A stretch of DNA of 34,146 nt, taken from contig NZ_FNOW01000028.1 in the NCBI RefSeq assembly GCF_900107145.1, positions 1 through 34,146 of the forward strand, given 5' to 3'. The notes under the pieces were generated by a model, which was given only the letters and a program-made list of their open reading frames with translations, did no database searches and had not been told where the DNA came from. Of the stretch, positions 1 through 9,475 are shown one piece after another. Source of the DNA: Allochromatium warmingii. Lineage in GTDB: Bacteria > Pseudomonadota > Gammaproteobacteria > Chromatiales > Chromatiaceae. The position numbers were made by a program, and so were the translations under genes. The number at the start of each line of letters is the position of its first letter. Within the stretch, counting starts at the first letter, position 1.

Positions 1-92
1 CGTGCCAGTTCGCGCTCTGACTTCGTGGACTCGCGTAGCTCCTGACGAATCGCGGGCGTGGTGCGGGCGTTGCGATGTAGGTTCAGATTCAT
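1..92 (-). CDS. IS481-family transposase, N-terminal fragment
   Basis: Reading leftwards from an ATG at base 92, the first 30 codons give MNLNLHRNARTTPAIRQE and then a helix-turn-helix-like start (SERELAR). IS481 transposases begin the same way (MNLHKNARTTP and similar), with an HTH followed by a DDE integrase core. Only the HTH start is inside the window. In-frame codons upstream of this ATG also look coding (see findings), so the true start may lie further upstream. Transcription points out of the window. Confidence 0.7.
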   Translation of the reverse strand, partial: MNLNLHRNARTTPAIRQELRESTKSERELA

Positions 93-216
93 GATGAGAT
101 GTTCCCTCAGGTCGCGGATGGTGTCGTCGGCAGTCGCCGCTTGGTCGTCCTCAGCTCATCACTGAGTGTGCGCAGTGCCTCGCGGGCTTGGAACAAAGGA
201 TAGCTCCTTTTCGGAA

Positions 217-222
217 TATAAT
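217..222 (+). promoter_or_regulatory. Perfect -10 hexamer in the IS end, facing mobA
   Basis: The IS terminus contains TATAAT at 217-222, directed towards mobA, whose ATG lies 25 bases downstream. No good -35 box is present at 16-18 bp; the nearest TTGxxA-like hexamer (188-193) is 23 bp away. This is an inference from sequence only. Confidence 0.3.
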
Positions 223-247
223 CCCACGGGACGGAACAACTACTAAC

Positions 248-856
248 ATGACTCCCCCACCACTCACCGGCGTCATTCTCGCAGGCGGTCGCGCTCGGCG
301 CTTCGGTGGTCTGGATAAAGGACTGCTCGCGGTCGGCGGTCGTCCGCTGATCGCTTGGACACTCGCCGCGCTCGCGCCGCAAGTCAGCACTGTGCTCATC
401 AACGCCAATCGTCATCTGGCGCACTACGCAGCATTTGGCTGTCCGGTCGTCGCCGACCCGATCCCCGATCATCCGGGGCCGCTTGTCGGTTTTTTGGCCG
501 GAATGCGTGCCGCTCACACGGATTGGATTGTGACCCTGCCCTGTGACGGCCCGCAACCGCCCACCGATCTCGTCGCTCGGCTGGTCGCCGCTCGGCTCGC
601 ACACAACGCCGAGCTCGCGGTCGCCACCGACGGCCAGCGCCAGCACGCGATTCATGCCCTGCTGCCGGTCGCACTGGCGGCCGATCTCGAAGCGTTTATT
701 CAGAGCGGCGGACGGCGCGTGACCGACTGGCAGCGCCGCTATCGGCTCGCCCTCGCCGATTTCAGCGATCAACCCGACGCATTTGACAACCTCAATACCC
801 CGCTTGAACTGGAGCAATTTAGCGCCCAGCGCATTACTCATTCACGTCACGATTAG
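248..856 (+). CDS. mobA: Molybdenum cofactor guanylyltransferase
   Basis: MobA links GMP to molybdopterin (Mo-MPT plus GTP gives Mo-bis-MGD) in the cytoplasm, for DMSO-reductase-family enzymes. The 202-residue protein has the nucleotidyltransferase signature LAGG (11-14) followed by GGLDK (20-24), the DHPGPL segment (74-79) and the metal-binding Asp in PCDGP (D100). Length is normal for the family. The start is the ATG only 9 bases from the IS481 end; a longer reading frame from 188 would be encoded by IS sequence and is not credible. The native promoter and perhaps the ribosome-binding site have been displaced by the IS, and no clear Shine-Dalgarno remains. The next gene, degQ, starts 100 bp downstream on the same strand. 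Confidence 0.9.
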   Translation: MTPPPLTGVILAGGRARRFGGLDKGLLAVGGRPLIAWTLAALAPQVSTVLINANRHLAHYAAFGCPVVADPIPDHPGPLVGFLAGMRAAHTDWIVTLPCDGPQPPTDLVARLVAARLAHNAELAVATDGQRQHAIHALLPVALAADLEAFIQSGGRRVTDWQRRYRLALADFSDQPDAFDNLNTPLELEQFSAQRITHSRHD

Positions 857-956
857 CACTTGCGCACGCTGCCATAGCTCGCTAGTTTGCTGCAATCTGG
901 CAACAGCGTCCGATCAATCAATCGCGTTTGAATCCTCTGTTATTCGGTATTTGCCT

Positions 957-2318
957 ATGTACTCTATTCGCTTTTTTATTCGCTGGTGGCTCTGGCCGCT
1001 GCTATTCTGTTTAATCACGCCGGCTCGCGCCGCATTGCCGCCGAGTGTCGATGGCCAACCCGTGCCGACGCTTGCCCCGATGCTTGAGCGCGTGCTACCG
1101 GCGGTCGTCAATATTTCAACCGTCACGCGCATTGAAACTGCCGAGCATCCGCTATTACGTGATCCCTTTTTTCGCCACTTCTTTGCTATTCCCAATCAGC
1201 GCCAGCCGCGAGAAAATAGCAGTCTTGGCTCGGGGATTATTGTCGATGCCAAGCGCGGTTTGGTACTCTCAAATCATCATGTGATTGCGAAAGCGGCAGC
1301 AATTCGCGTGACGCTGCATGACGGGCGTACATTAGAGGCGACCTTAATTGGCAGCGATCCTGAAACCGACATCGCCGTGCTACGGATTCCGACAGAGCAT
1401 TTAACCGCTCTGCCACTTGCTGATTCAGAACAATTGCGCGTCGGTGATTTCGTCGTTGCAATCGGTAATCCATTTGGCCTGCGTCAAACTGTAACTTCGG
1501 GTATTGTCAGCGGTCTGGGACGCACTGGACTTGGCATTGAAGGCTATGAAAATTTCATTCAGACTGACGCCTCAATTAACCCGGGCAATTCGGGCGGCCC
1601 ATTGGTCAATTTACGTGGTGAATTAGTCGGCATGAACACCGCTATTTTAGCGCCAGGCGGCGGAAATATCGGCATTGGCTTTGCTATTCCGACGAATATG
1701 GCCCGTGCGATTCTGGAACAATTAGTTGAGTTTGGTGCCGTGCGGCGCGGCTTATTCGGTGTTGCTGTGCAAGATTTAACTGATGAATTAGCCGGAGCAC
1801 TGCGTTTAGGCAATCTTGAAGGTGCATTGATTACCACAGTTGAGCGTGGTTCAGCAGCAGATGAAGCCGGATTACGTCCCAGTGATGTGATTCTAAAACT
1901 CAATGACAAACCAGTGCGCGGCGCATCGGATTTGCGCAATCAATTCGGGCTACTGCGTGTTGGTGAAGTGGTCAAATTGGAAATTCTGCGCGACGGCAAA
2001 CCGCGTCGTTTAAGTGGGCGTGTTGCTGATCCATATCGGCATTATATTGCTGGCGAACGGCTATCACCGATGTTAGCCGGGGCGCTTTTTGGCGAATTAG
2101 ATACCAGCTCAGGTATTCCGGCGATTCCAATTGGAACGGTCGATCCTGATAGTCCAGCATGGCTTGCTGGTTTACGCGAAGGGGATCGTTTAGTGCAGGT
2201 CAATGGCCAGCGGGTTGGTGATCCGCGTGACATCGCGCAGATTCTGCGGGCATCAAAGGGCTTATATAGCCTGCGCATTCAGCGCGGTGATGATTTGCTA
2301 TTGTTGTCGCGGAATTAA
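957..2318 (+). CDS. degQ: Periplasmic serine endoprotease, Do/DegQ family
   Basis: This is an HtrA-type protease that degrades misfolded periplasmic proteins. The 453-residue protein starts with a signal peptide (about 1-26, ending ARA). It continues with a trypsin-like domain with triad His108 (in SNHHVI), Asp138 (in ETDIAVLRI) and Ser212 (in GNSGGP), and two PDZ domains (about 265-350 and 375-450). The length and the LAPMLERVLPAVVNIS start of the mature protein fit DegQ better than DegP. The ATG at 957 is chosen because the signal peptide begins there; the open frame extends upstream to 783, overlapping mobA, without a plausible leader. No strong Shine-Dalgarno is seen. A GC-rich hairpin follows the stop. 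Confidence 0.9.
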   Translation: MYSIRFFIRWWLWPLLFCLITPARAALPPSVDGQPVPTLAPMLERVLPAVVNISTVTRIETAEHPLLRDPFFRHFFAIPNQRQPRENSSLGSGIIVDAKRGLVLSNHHVIAKAAAIRVTLHDGRTLEATLIGSDPETDIAVLRIPTEHLTALPLADSEQLRVGDFVVAIGNPFGLRQTVTSGIVSGLGRTGLGIEGYENFIQTDASINPGNSGGPLVNLRGELVGMNTAILAPGGGNIGIGFAIPTNMARAILEQLVEFGAVRRGLFGVAVQDLTDELAGALRLGNLEGALITTVERGSAADEAGLRPSDVILKLNDKPVRGASDLRNQFGLLRVGEVVKLEILRDGKPRRLSGRVADPYRHYIAGERLSPMLAGALFGELDTSSGIPAIPIGTVDPDSPAWLAGLREGDRLVQVNGQRVGDPRDIAQILRASKGLYSLRIQRGDDLLLLSRN

Positions 2319-2329
2319 GTAGGTGATGT

Positions 2330-2348
2330 GGGCGGTTTTAGACCGCCC
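2330..2348 (+). terminator. Hairpin after degQ, possible terminator
   Basis: A 7-bp perfect stem (GGGCGGT and ACCGCCC) with a 5-base loop lies 11 bases after the degQ stop. There is no T-run behind it on either strand, so intrinsic termination is uncertain. The rest of the 2319-2469 gap between the two convergent genes shows nothing recognisable. Confidence 0.4.
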
Positions 2349-2469
2349 CGTCACACTCAAATTGGCGATGCGCAGGAACGCATTCAATGCAATTTTCAAG
2401 CATGAGCCGATCAATTCAAACATATTATGCCACGCGGGGATTTTGATTTCTCGGCGTCAGACCAATAAA

Positions 2470-4545
2470 CTAAATGACTGGCGAATACGCCCGCCGCTTG
2501 CTAGGCGTCACAGCCGATTGTGGTAGTGTTATATTCGCTGCATTGCTATCGAAGGCAATCCGATTGCGACCGTTATTTTTTGCGGTATACATCGCGGTAT
2601 CAGCCCGCCGCAAAATCTCTTCTTCATCTGCCGCATCATTAAAAACAACAACCCCAATACTGGCCGTGCAATGGTGCTCAATCGCGGTTGCGATATTCGC
2701 TTGAGCGAGCCGATAGGGTTCACCTAAGCGCGTCAGAATTTTCTCTGCTACGCTCTGCGCTTGCTGCGCGGCGCATATCGCATCATCATCAAGCCGACCT
2801 AATAACACGACAAATTCATCGCCACCAAATCGCGCAATCGTATCCATATCACGCACACAGGTAGCAAGACGGTGCGCCACTTCAATCAGCAAGACATCAC
2901 CAACTGCATGACCATAGGCATCATTGAGCGGTTTAAAATTATCCAAATCTAAAAACATCAGCGCCCCGTGACCGCCTTCACGTCGCAAGGCAGCTAATGT
3001 ACAGCCGAGCCGATCCAGTAATAGCCGCCGATTTGGAAGCTGTGTCAAGGGATCAAAAAATGCGAGTTGCCGAATTTCTGCTTCTAATCGCTGCCGCTCG
3101 CTGATGTCATTCGCCAGCGATACCACTTCACGCGGTTCCCCTAGGCGTTCTGGTAACCAAGCATTAAACCATTCACAGGTAATCACGCGCCCATCGCAGG
3201 TCAAATTATCATTGATTCCGTATGGTAAAAAATTTTCCCAAACCAACCGCGTAAGCTGGGGTTTTAAGCGTTCGCGGTCAACCATCGGCACCATAAAATC
3301 AATAAAACAGCGTCCGAGTACTTCTTCACGTTTCCAGCCAAAAACCGCCTCAGCTTGACGATTCCAGTCCGTGACGATAAATCCTTCGCGCCACACCATA
3401 CCGGCGGAGGCTGTGGTCTGAAAGATGATGCGATGCCGTTCTTCACTGCGAGTTTTTTCAGCTAGTGCTAACCCTAATCGCTGATTGATACGGGCAACAT
3501 AGACCGTGATCCCGCTGACAATCAGTAATAACGCAAGCGCACTATATAATTGCGTTAAATCGGATTGACCGTCTGGTGTGTATAAAAAATCATCGAGCGG
3601 ATAATCTCGCGGCAGCAACTCTAAATCGGCATAGGTCGCGGCGATATGCTGCCAGCGTCCGCGTGTCATATAACCGACTTCGATTAAATCGGTGCGCAAT
3701 AACGGCTTCATGCGCTCGGCTTCAAACAAATAAAACGCCCGTGAATGGTGTTGTGAGTACTTCGCGATGATTAAATCAACGATTTCTTCGGGATGCTCCA
3801 TCGCATAATGCCAGCCGCGTAAACTGGCTTCACGAAATGCCCGCACTCGGTGCGGATGTTCGCGTAATTCTTGTTCCGTAGTAAAGAGATTATCGCCGTA
3901 AAAATCTATTCCGGCACTGCGTGGCGTATACACCTGATAGGACAAGCCCGAGGCGTCGAGATAATACAGTTCATTGGTGACATAGGCTGACATCGCATCG
4001 ACGCGCCCGACGATTAAATCATGCGGGGCAAAGGTGTGCGGAATATCAATTAGTCGTTCCGGCTGAATCCCTTCTTGCTTGAGATAGGCGATTAATTCAT
4101 CGGATTGCGGCTCAATCATCACCCGTTTGCCGACCAGATCGTGAATCCCTTGTGTGCCCGGCGCAGCGAGATCTTGCCGCGCTACCAAGACCAGTGGCGA
4201 ATGCTGAAATACCACCGCCAGCACTACAACTGGCTGACCGGCTGCCCGCGCCAGCAGCAGACTGCTAGTACCAACGCCATACTGTGCCTGACCGGACAGC
4301 ACGGTTTGGAGTGGATCGGTGCCCGGCGCGGCTTCAAGCAGCCGCACGTCGAGACCCACATCGCGGTAATACCCCTGTTCCAGTGCCGCGTAATAGCCAG
4401 CAAACTGAAACGCATGGCTCCACTTGAATTGCAAGGTGACAGATTCGAGTGCTTGCGCTGGTTCATTCGCATGGGCAAAGGTGCAGACGCACAATAATCC
4501 GTACCATAGGGCGCGAACACAGATAGATGTGTTGCGATGTAGCAT
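2470..4545 (-). CDS. Membrane sensor diguanylate cyclase (NMT1/THI5-PAS-GGDEF)
   Basis: A 691-residue membrane protein predicted to make c-di-GMP from two GTP in response to a periplasmic ligand. In order: signal peptide (about 1-26, FAHA); NMT1/THI5-like substrate-binding domain (about 35-290; start [16 protein letters not shown] is typical); one membrane segment (about 335-357); PAS domain (about 385-500); GGDEF domain. The active-site GGDEF motif is intact at 574-578 and an RxxD inhibitory site (RDMD) lies five residues before it, so an active, product-inhibited cyclase is expected. There is no EAL domain. The NMT1 fold binds small molecules such as pyrimidine precursors, but the ligand here is unknown. 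The ATG at 4545 has GGAG 8 bases upstream; a GTG at 4554 is a weaker alternative. Divergent from glnS. Confidence 0.9.
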   Translation of the reverse strand: MLHRNTSICVRALWYGLLCVCTFAHANEPAQALESVTLQFKWSHAFQFAGYYAALEQGYYRDVGLDVRLLEAAPGTDPLQTVLSGQAQYGVGTSSLLLARAAGQPVVVLAVVFQHSPLVLVARQDLAAPGTQGIHDLVGKRVMIEPQSDELIAYLKQEGIQPERLIDIPHTFAPHDLIVGRVDAMSAYVTNELYYLDASGLSYQVYTPRSAGIDFYGDNLFTTEQELREHPHRVRAFREASLRGWHYAMEHPEEIVDLIIAKYSQHHSRAFYLFEAERMKPLLRTDLIEVGYMTRGRWQHIAATYADLELLPRDYPLDDFLYTPDGQSDLTQLYSALALLLIVSGITVYVARINQRLGLALAEKTRSEERHRIIFQTTASAGMVWREGFIVTDWNRQAEAVFGWKREEVLGRCFIDFMVPMVDRERLKPQLTRLVWENFLPYGINDNLTCDGRVITCEWFNAWLPERLGEPREVVSLANDISERQRLEAEIRQLAFFDPLTQLPNRRLLLDRLGCTLAALRREGGHGALMFLDLDNFKPLNDAYGHAVGDVLLIEVAHRLATCVRDMDTIARFGGDEFVVLLGRLDDDAICAAQQAQSVAEKILTRLGEPYRLAQANIATAIEHHCTASIGVVVFNDAADEEEILRRADTAMYTAKNNGRNRIAFDSNAANITLPQSAVTPSKRRAYSPVI

Positions 4546-4680
4546 CCTGCACACTCCGAATACATGACAGATCGTCAGCCGATGCGAAAGCCTACATCGA
4601 ACCGCGATCCAAGTTTAGAATGTGATGCAAAATCCGTATCCCCCTCATTTTTCAGCCTGCATCCAAGATCTCAAGCCACT

Positions 4681-6348
4681 ATGACCGACGCCGCCGAGTC
4701 GCCCCGCACCCATTTTATCCGCCAGATCATTGACGCCGATCTGGCCGCCGGTATCCATGAACGGATCATCACCCGTTTTCCGCCCGAGCCGAACGGCTAT
4801 TTGCACATCGGGCACGCTAAGTCGATTGTGCTCAATTTTGGGCTGGCCGAAGCCTTGGGCGGACGCTGCAATCTGCGGTTCGATGACACCAACCCGCATA
4901 AAGAAAATGTCGAATTTGTTGAAGCGATTCAGGCTGATGTGCGCTGGCTCGGCTTTGATTGGGGCGAGCGGTGTTATTTTGCGTCGGATTATTTCGAGCA
5001 ACTCTACGGCTTTGCGCTGGAGCTGATCGAGCAAGGTTTAGCTTATGTGTGCGATCTGTCCGCCGAGCAGATGCGCGATTATCGCGGTACGTTGACGGAA
5101 CCTGGCCGCGATAGCCCGTGGCGGGAACGCTCAATCAGTGAAAATCGTGAATTATTTGCGCAGATGCGGGCGGGTGCTTTTCCCGATGGCGCACGCACGC
5201 TGCGGGCGAAGATTGATATGGCGTCACCGAATATCAATTTGCGTGATCCGGTGCTTTATCGAATTAAGCATGGTGTGGTGCATCATCAAACCGGTACCGC
5301 TTGGTGTCTTTATCCGACTTATGATTACACCCATCCGATTTCGGACGCGCTCGAAGGCGTCACGCATTCGCTCTGCACGCTCGAATTTGAAGATCATCGC
5401 CCGCTCTATGATTGGGTGATTGCGCATGTTTCGGTGCCGAGTCGCCCGCGTCAGATCGAATTTAGTCGTCTCAATCTCGAATATACGGTGATGAGCAAGC
5501 GCCGTTTAACTGAATTAGTCAGCGAAGCGCAGGTTAATGGCTGGGACGATCCGCGCATGCCGACGCTGGCCGGTTTACGGCGGCGCGGTTATACCTCGGC
5601 GGCGATTCGCGTATTCTGCGAGCGCATCGGGATTACTAAATCTGATAATCGCGTTGAAATGGCGATGCTCGAAAACGCCATCCGCGAAGATCTCGACGCA
5701 ACAGCTCCACGACGGCTGGCGGTATTACGTCCGCTCAAGGTCGTGCTGACGAATTATCCCAAAGAGCAAACCGAATACGTCGAATTGGCGAATCATCCCA
5801 AAATCGCCACACTGGGCACGCGCATGCTGCCATTTGCGCGTGAAATTTATATTGATCGCGCTGATTTTGAAGAAACCCCACCGAAGGGTTTTAAGCGATT
5901 GATTCCAGGCGGTGAAGTGCGATTGCGCGGTGCTTATGTTATTCGCTGCGATGCGGTGATTCGGAATGATGCCGGTGAGATCATTGAATTGCATTGCTCA
6001 GTTGATTTCGACACGCTGGGCAAAAATCCCGAAGGGCGCAAAGTCAAGGGCGTGATTCATTGGGTCGCCGTCGCGCACGCGGTTCCAGCCGAGGTGCGAT
6101 TATATGATCGGCTATTTAATGTGCCGCTGCCGGGTGCGGGTGGGAGTGATTATCGCGCCGATCTCAATACCCAATCATTGCAGGTTTTGACCGACGTGAT
6201 GTTAGAACCGAGTTTACGCGCTGTTCAGGCAGGCGAGCGGTTTCAATTCGAGCGCGAGGGCTATTTTGTCGCTGATCTGGATTCAACTCTGGAACATCCG
6301 GTGTTTAATCTCACGGTTGGGTTGCGGGATACCTGGGATAAAGGTTAG
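4681..6348 (+). CDS. glnS: Glutaminyl-tRNA synthetase
   Basis: A class I aminoacyl-tRNA synthetase that charges tRNA-Gln with glutamine in the cytoplasm. The protein is 555 residues, against 554 in E. coli. It shows the [15 protein letters not shown] signature (HIGH at 42-45) and the second catalytic motif VMSKR at 270-274, followed by the anticodon-binding beta-barrels. The ATG at 4681 aligns with the usual N-terminus ([18 protein letters not shown]); the open frame continues upstream to 4564, but those residues look unrelated. No strong Shine-Dalgarno is visible. A 135-bp region shared with the divergent diguanylate cyclase gene must hold both promoters. The next gene begins 5 bp after the stop, suggesting cotranscription. 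Confidence 0.97.
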   Translation: MTDAAESPRTHFIRQIIDADLAAGIHERIITRFPPEPNGYLHIGHAKSIVLNFGLAEALGGRCNLRFDDTNPHKENVEFVEAIQADVRWLGFDWGERCYFASDYFEQLYGFALELIEQGLAYVCDLSAEQMRDYRGTLTEPGRDSPWRERSISENRELFAQMRAGAFPDGARTLRAKIDMASPNINLRDPVLYRIKHGVVHHQTGTAWCLYPTYDYTHPISDALEGVTHSLCTLEFEDHRPLYDWVIAHVSVPSRPRQIEFSRLNLEYTVMSKRRLTELVSEAQVNGWDDPRMPTLAGLRRRGYTSAAIRVFCERIGITKSDNRVEMAMLENAIREDLDATAPRRLAVLRPLKVVLTNYPKEQTEYVELANHPKIATLGTRMLPFAREIYIDRADFEETPPKGFKRLIPGGEVRLRGAYVIRCDAVIRNDAGEIIELHCSVDFDTLGKNPEGRKVKGVIHWVAVAHAVPAEVRLYDRLFNVPLPGAGGSDYRADLNTQSLQVLTDVMLEPSLRAVQAGERFQFEREGYFVADLDSTLEHPVFNLTVGLRDTWDKG

Positions 6349-6353
6349 CTCTG

Positions 6354-6998
6354 ATGGTACGCACGAACACGGATACCGCCTCTCGCCAAACCGCCCTCAA
6401 CGCTCTACACGCCGAGCTAGAGACTTGCCGCTGCTGCCCGAAGATGATCGGGCCAGCGGTACACAGTGAATCCGTGCTGTCGCCGGTGATGCTGATTGGC
6501 CAAGCGCCCGGCACCCGCGAAATCGCGCAGCTTAAGCCGTTTTGCTGGACAGCCGGTAAAACACTGTTTAACTGGTTTGCGCCGCTCGGACTCGACGAAC
6601 CAACTTTTCGGCAACGCATCCTGATAAGCGCGGTCTGTCGCTGTTTTCCGGGCAAAAATCCTAAAGGCGGCGACCGCGTGCCGGATCGGGATGAAATCGC
6701 CCGCTGTGAACGCTGGTGGCGCGGGGAGCTGGAACTGTTGCAGCCGCGTCTGCTGCTGCCAGTCGGCAAGCTGGCGATTGCGCAACTGCTACCGGTGGCG
6801 CGACTGGATGCGGTCATCGGGCGACAGTTGAGCTATCGTGCGCCCGCTGGTTGGGAAGCGGATGTGATTCCGCTGCCGCATCCGTCCGGCGCTTCGACCT
6901 GGTTCAAGATGGAGCCGGGCCGCACCTTGCTCGCTCAAGCTCTCGCGCTGATTGCCGCGCATCCGGCGTGGCAGTCGGTTCTGAACGCGGCGGACTAA
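6354..6998 (+). CDS. Uracil-DNA glycosylase family protein, Fe-S type
   Basis: A 214-residue member of the uracil-DNA glycosylase superfamily, probably a base-excision repair enzyme. Visible motifs are GQAPG (49-53, the motif A loop) and HPSGAS (176-181, the motif B loop). Cysteines at 25, 27, 28, 95, 97 and 118 are placed as in family 4/5 enzymes that bind a 4Fe-4S cluster (Cys pair near the N-terminus, another Cys after the central strand, and one in the DRDEIARC helix). The usual acidic residue after GEAPG is replaced (GQAPGTREIA), so activity and substrate may differ from classical family 4. It starts 5 bp after glnS. Its stop overlaps the pgl stop by 4 bp, tail to tail. Confidence 0.8.
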   Translation: MVRTNTDTASRQTALNALHAELETCRCCPKMIGPAVHSESVLSPVMLIGQAPGTREIAQLKPFCWTAGKTLFNWFAPLGLDEPTFRQRILISAVCRCFPGKNPKGGDRVPDRDEIARCERWWRGELELLQPRLLLPVGKLAIAQLLPVARLDAVIGRQLSYRAPAGWEADVIPLPHPSGASTWFKMEPGRTLLAQALALIAAHPAWQSVLNAAD

Positions 6999-7696
6999 GC
7001 GCCAGCGGCCTCCGCATCAACCAACACCTCAATCCGCCCGGCCGACACCAGCCGCGCAATCGGCAACGCAGCGCCAGCCCGCCATCGTTGCAACGCCTCC
7101 CGCTTATCGCGCCCCGTGACCAAGATCAACAGGTACGCACTCGCCCCCAACGCCATCGGCGTCAACGAAACCCGCTCGGCAGGCGGCTTCGGGGCATTGG
7201 TCACCGGCATCACCAGCGCCGCATCGGGGATCGCATGCCCCGGAAATAGGCTGCCCGTGTGCCCATCCTCGCCGAGTCCAAGCAGCACCAGATCAAACGG
7301 CAATCGCTCGCTGATCAACTCCGCGTAGCGGGCAGCAGCAGGCATCGCGCCCAATTCAGCTGGAATCGGGTGCATCTGCTGTGGCGGAATCGGCACCTGA
7401 TCGAGCCAAACGCGCTGTGCCGCTACACTATTCCGTGCCGCATCCGGCACCGGCACACAGCGTTCATCACCGAAAAAAATATGCCAATGCGCCCAGTCTG
7501 CCGCGTGCGTGGCCAGACGCTGATACACTGCTAACGGCGTGCGACCACCGGCAAGGACGATCTGAAACCGCCCGCGTGTGGCAATCGCGTGCGTCGCCGC
7601 CGTGAGTATGCGCTGCGTGGCGGCCTCGGCGACCTGTTCAGCCGAGGCAAACTGCTGAAAAGCAAGGTGGGTAGCGGTCATGGCGGCGTTATCCAT
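6995..7696 (-). CDS. pgl: 6-phosphogluconolactonase
   Basis: It hydrolyses 6-phosphogluconolactone in the oxidative pentose phosphate pathway (cytoplasm). The protein of about 233 residues is DevB-type and carries the family motifs LAGGRTP, FFGDERCVP and GLGEDGHTGSLFPG. Three starts are possible: GTG 7705, ATG 7696 and ATG 7681. None has a clear Shine-Dalgarno, and 7696 is a compromise. No zwf or edd gene is next to it in this window, so it is separated from its usual pathway partners. It is divergent from the receiver-domain gene at 7744 across less than 50 bp. Confidence 0.88.
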   Translation of the reverse strand: MDNAAMTATHLAFQQFASAEQVAEAATQRILTAATHAIATRGRFQIVLAGGRTPLAVYQRLATHAADWAHWHIFFGDERCVPVPDAARNSVAAQRVWLDQVPIPPQQMHPIPAELGAMPAAARYAELISERLPFDLVLLGLGEDGHTGSLFPGHAIPDAALVMPVTNAPKPPAERVSLTPMALGASAYLLILVTGRDKREALQRWRAGAALPIARLVSAGRIEVLVDAEAAGA

Positions 7697-7743
7697 CGGT
7701 GGCACATCATCATTGATCTTAGAATCATAGGCAAAATTGATTT

Positions 7744-8964
7744 ATGAAGATACTCTTGGTCGATGACTCCAAATCGGCGCGTTATGCGCTCAGGCTGCAA
7801 CTTCAAAAGCAGGGGGCCGAGGTCGAGATGGCCGAGTCGGCTGAGGATGCCTTCGAGAAGCTCAAGGCGGCACTCCCCGACGCGATCTTGATGGATCACA
7901 TGATGCCGGGGCTGAACGGCTTTGAGGCGCTCGATGTGATCCGCGACAATCCGCGCACCGCCGCGATTCCGGTCATCATGTGTACTTCGCATGAAGAACC
8001 CGAATTTGTCGCCACCGCCGAGAAAAAAGGCGTGTTCGGCATTTTGCCTAAATCGGCTGCACCGGAATTGCTCCCCGGAATGTTAGAGCGGCTGCAAGCT
8101 GACCTGACCGCTCAGGCTGCTACCGCTGCCGCGCCGCCGGTTATGCCAACCTCAACACCGATGCCGACCCCGACCCCAGCGCCAGCAGCGGCACCGATGC
8201 CGGTTGCAACCGCCGCGCCGAGTGTGTCGGACGCGACGCTTACGCAGTTGATCGACGCCCAACTGCAAGCGCAGGTGCCCGCGCTGGTCGCACCGCTGCT
8301 CGAAACCTTGCGTGGCGATCTCAACGCGCTGATTCGCAGTGAAACTGAGCGCCTGACTGCCACGCAACAGGCCACTGAACCAGCCGCGCCGAGCTTATCC
8401 GAAGCGGCGCTTACCCAACTGATCGCAACCCAGCTTCAAGCGCAAGTGCCCAGCTTGGTCGCACCGCTGTTAGAGACCCTGCGCGGCGATCTTAACGCCC
8501 TGATTCGCAGTGAAACTGAGCGCCTGAGCGCCGCGCAACACACGGCTGAACTGGCGTCCAAGCCAATCGCACCACCAACGCCGACGATGGCGGATTTACA
8601 AGCAATTTCGACGCGCTTGGCCACTGAAACCCTGCCGGATTTGATTAAACGTGCGCTGCAAGCCGAGCGGGTGCAGACGCAAGAATGGGTTGAAAAACGG
8701 CTCGATGAAGTCACCGCGCATTCAGCGGCGAGCGAAGCCCAGGAACGGCTGGACGCCGATGACATCGCCCGCAAAGCGGTTGCCATTGCGCGGCGCGAGT
8801 CGCAAGAAGCGATCAATGCGGCCTTAGAGAAGGCGCTGCAATCGATTCAATCGCTCGAACAACGGTTGCCCGCATTGGGGCCAGTCTATGCGTTCATCGT
8901 GTTTGCGGCGGTGATTGGGCTGGGCGCGGCTGGCGCTGTCTATTATTTACTCAGCGCAGTGTGA
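7744..8964 (+). CDS. Receiver-domain protein with tandem repeats and C-terminal membrane anchor
   Basis: A 406-residue protein with an unusual layout. Residues 1-118 form a CheY-like receiver with a complete phosphorylation site (acidic pair D7/D8, phosphoacceptor D51, T81, K103). A Pro/Ala/Thr/Met-rich linker follows (about 120-158). Then come two tandem 57-residue repeats (about 160-270, each with LTQLI, QLQAQVP and [21 protein letters not shown]), a charged helical stretch likely to be coiled coil (about 275-375), and one hydrophobic C-terminal segment (about 380-403). There is no DNA-binding or enzymatic output domain. The likely role is a phosphorylation-controlled, membrane-tethered adaptor with its bulk in the cytoplasm; this is inference. 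No cognate histidine kinase is adjacent. The next gene starts 13 bp downstream. Confidence 0.8.
   Translation: MKILLVDDSKSARYALRLQLQKQGAEVEMAESAEDAFEKLKAALPDAILMDHMMPGLNGFEALDVIRDNPRTAAIPVIMCTSHEEPEFVATAEKKGVFGILPKSAAPELLPGMLERLQADLTAQAATAAAPPVMPTSTPMPTPTPAPAAAPMPVATAAPSVSDATLTQLIDAQLQAQVPALVAPLLETLRGDLNALIRSETERLTATQQATEPAAPSLSEAALTQLIATQLQAQVPSLVAPLLETLRGDLNALIRSETERLSAAQHTAELASKPIAPPTPTMADLQAISTRLATETLPDLIKRALQAERVQTQEWVEKRLDEVTAHSAASEAQERLDADDIARKAVAIARRESQEAINAALEKALQSIQSLEQRLPALGPVYAFIVFAAVIGLGAAGAVYYLLSAV
8221..8541 (+). repeat. Two tandem in-frame repeats, 171-bp period, within the receiver gene
   Basis: The unit starting at 8221 recurs at 8392, exactly 171 bp (57 codons) later. The best-conserved part is identical over 28 bases (8329-8356 and 8500-8527), while other positions differ mostly at third codon bases. 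This looks like an in-frame duplication kept under protein-level selection. Confidence 0.85.
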
Positions 8965-8977
8965 CGGTTGGTGTGAG

Positions 8978-9454
8978 ATGCGTGACGCGCCAGACGCTGC
9001 ATCGCCGCTGATCTTAGGGTGGCGCGAATGGTTGGCGCTGCCCGAACTCGGCTTGCCTGCAATCAAAGCGAAGGTTGATACCGGCGCACGCACCTCGGCG
9101 CTCCATGCGTTTTCGGTCGAGCCGCTGCAACGCAATGGCGCGTTATGGGTGCGGTTTGGCATCCATCCGCTGCAACAGCGCACGGATATTGTCGTGTATG
9201 GCGAAGCGCCGGTGATCGACCAGCGACAAGTAACTGACTCAGGCGGACATCGTGAACTGCGTTATGTGATTGCAACACCGCTCGTGCTGGCCGGTCAGGA
9301 ATGGCCGATTGAACTGACCTTGACGAATCGCGAAACCATGTTGTTTCGGATGTTGCTCGGACGCACGGCGCTCGCGGGACGGGCTTGGGTGGATCCAGCG
9401 CAGTCGTTTATGATCGGACGCCAACCAGATGTAACGGCGTTATATACGCCCTGA
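8978..9454 (+). CDS. RimB-like retropepsin (ATP-dependent zinc protease family, PF05618)
   Basis: A 158-residue cytoplasmic protein of the family annotated as ATP-dependent zinc protease, which has a retropepsin-like fold. The hallmark is [15 protein letters not shown] (active-site DTGA). The central part with the flexible [15 protein letters not shown] segment and the LLGRTAL stretch match the family. Relatives in Pseudomonas (RimB) process poly-glutamate tails added by RimK to ribosomal protein S6. No rimK is visible beside it here, so the partner is unknown. The start is the ATG at 8978, 13 bp after the receiver gene, which suggests a two-gene unit. A strong terminator follows. Confidence 0.75.
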   Translation: MRDAPDAASPLILGWREWLALPELGLPAIKAKVDTGARTSALHAFSVEPLQRNGALWVRFGIHPLQQRTDIVVYGEAPVIDQRQVTDSGGHRELRYVIATPLVLAGQEWPIELTLTNRETMLFRMLLGRTALAGRAWVDPAQSFMIGRQPDVTALYTP

Positions 9455-9475
9455 AGCGCACCTATAGCCCAATAT

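Larger units (their letters stand above)
1..238 (-). mobile_element. IS481-family insertion sequence, partial (left end, copy 1)
   Basis: The reverse complement of this stretch matches the last 231 bases of the window except for six substitutions, so two diverged copies of one element sit at the two window ends in opposite orientation. Both begin with TGTTCCGTCCC and are unrelated beyond that point, which places the element end at base 238. The encoded N-terminus (NARTTPAIR) is typical of IS481-family transposases. The element runs off the window edge, so its other end, full length and any target duplication are not visible. Confidence 0.8.

Noticed and set aside
107-841. Long minus-strand reading frame overlapping the IS end and mobA
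   Set aside because: It is antisense to a clear mobA, begins or ends in IS sequence, and its product has no recognisable motif; it reflects GC-rich codon structure.
8221-8541. CRISPR-like or intergenic direct repeat
   Set aside because: The 171-bp repeat is in frame within a coding region with third-position differences, so it is a protein domain duplication. No CRISPR array was seen in the window.
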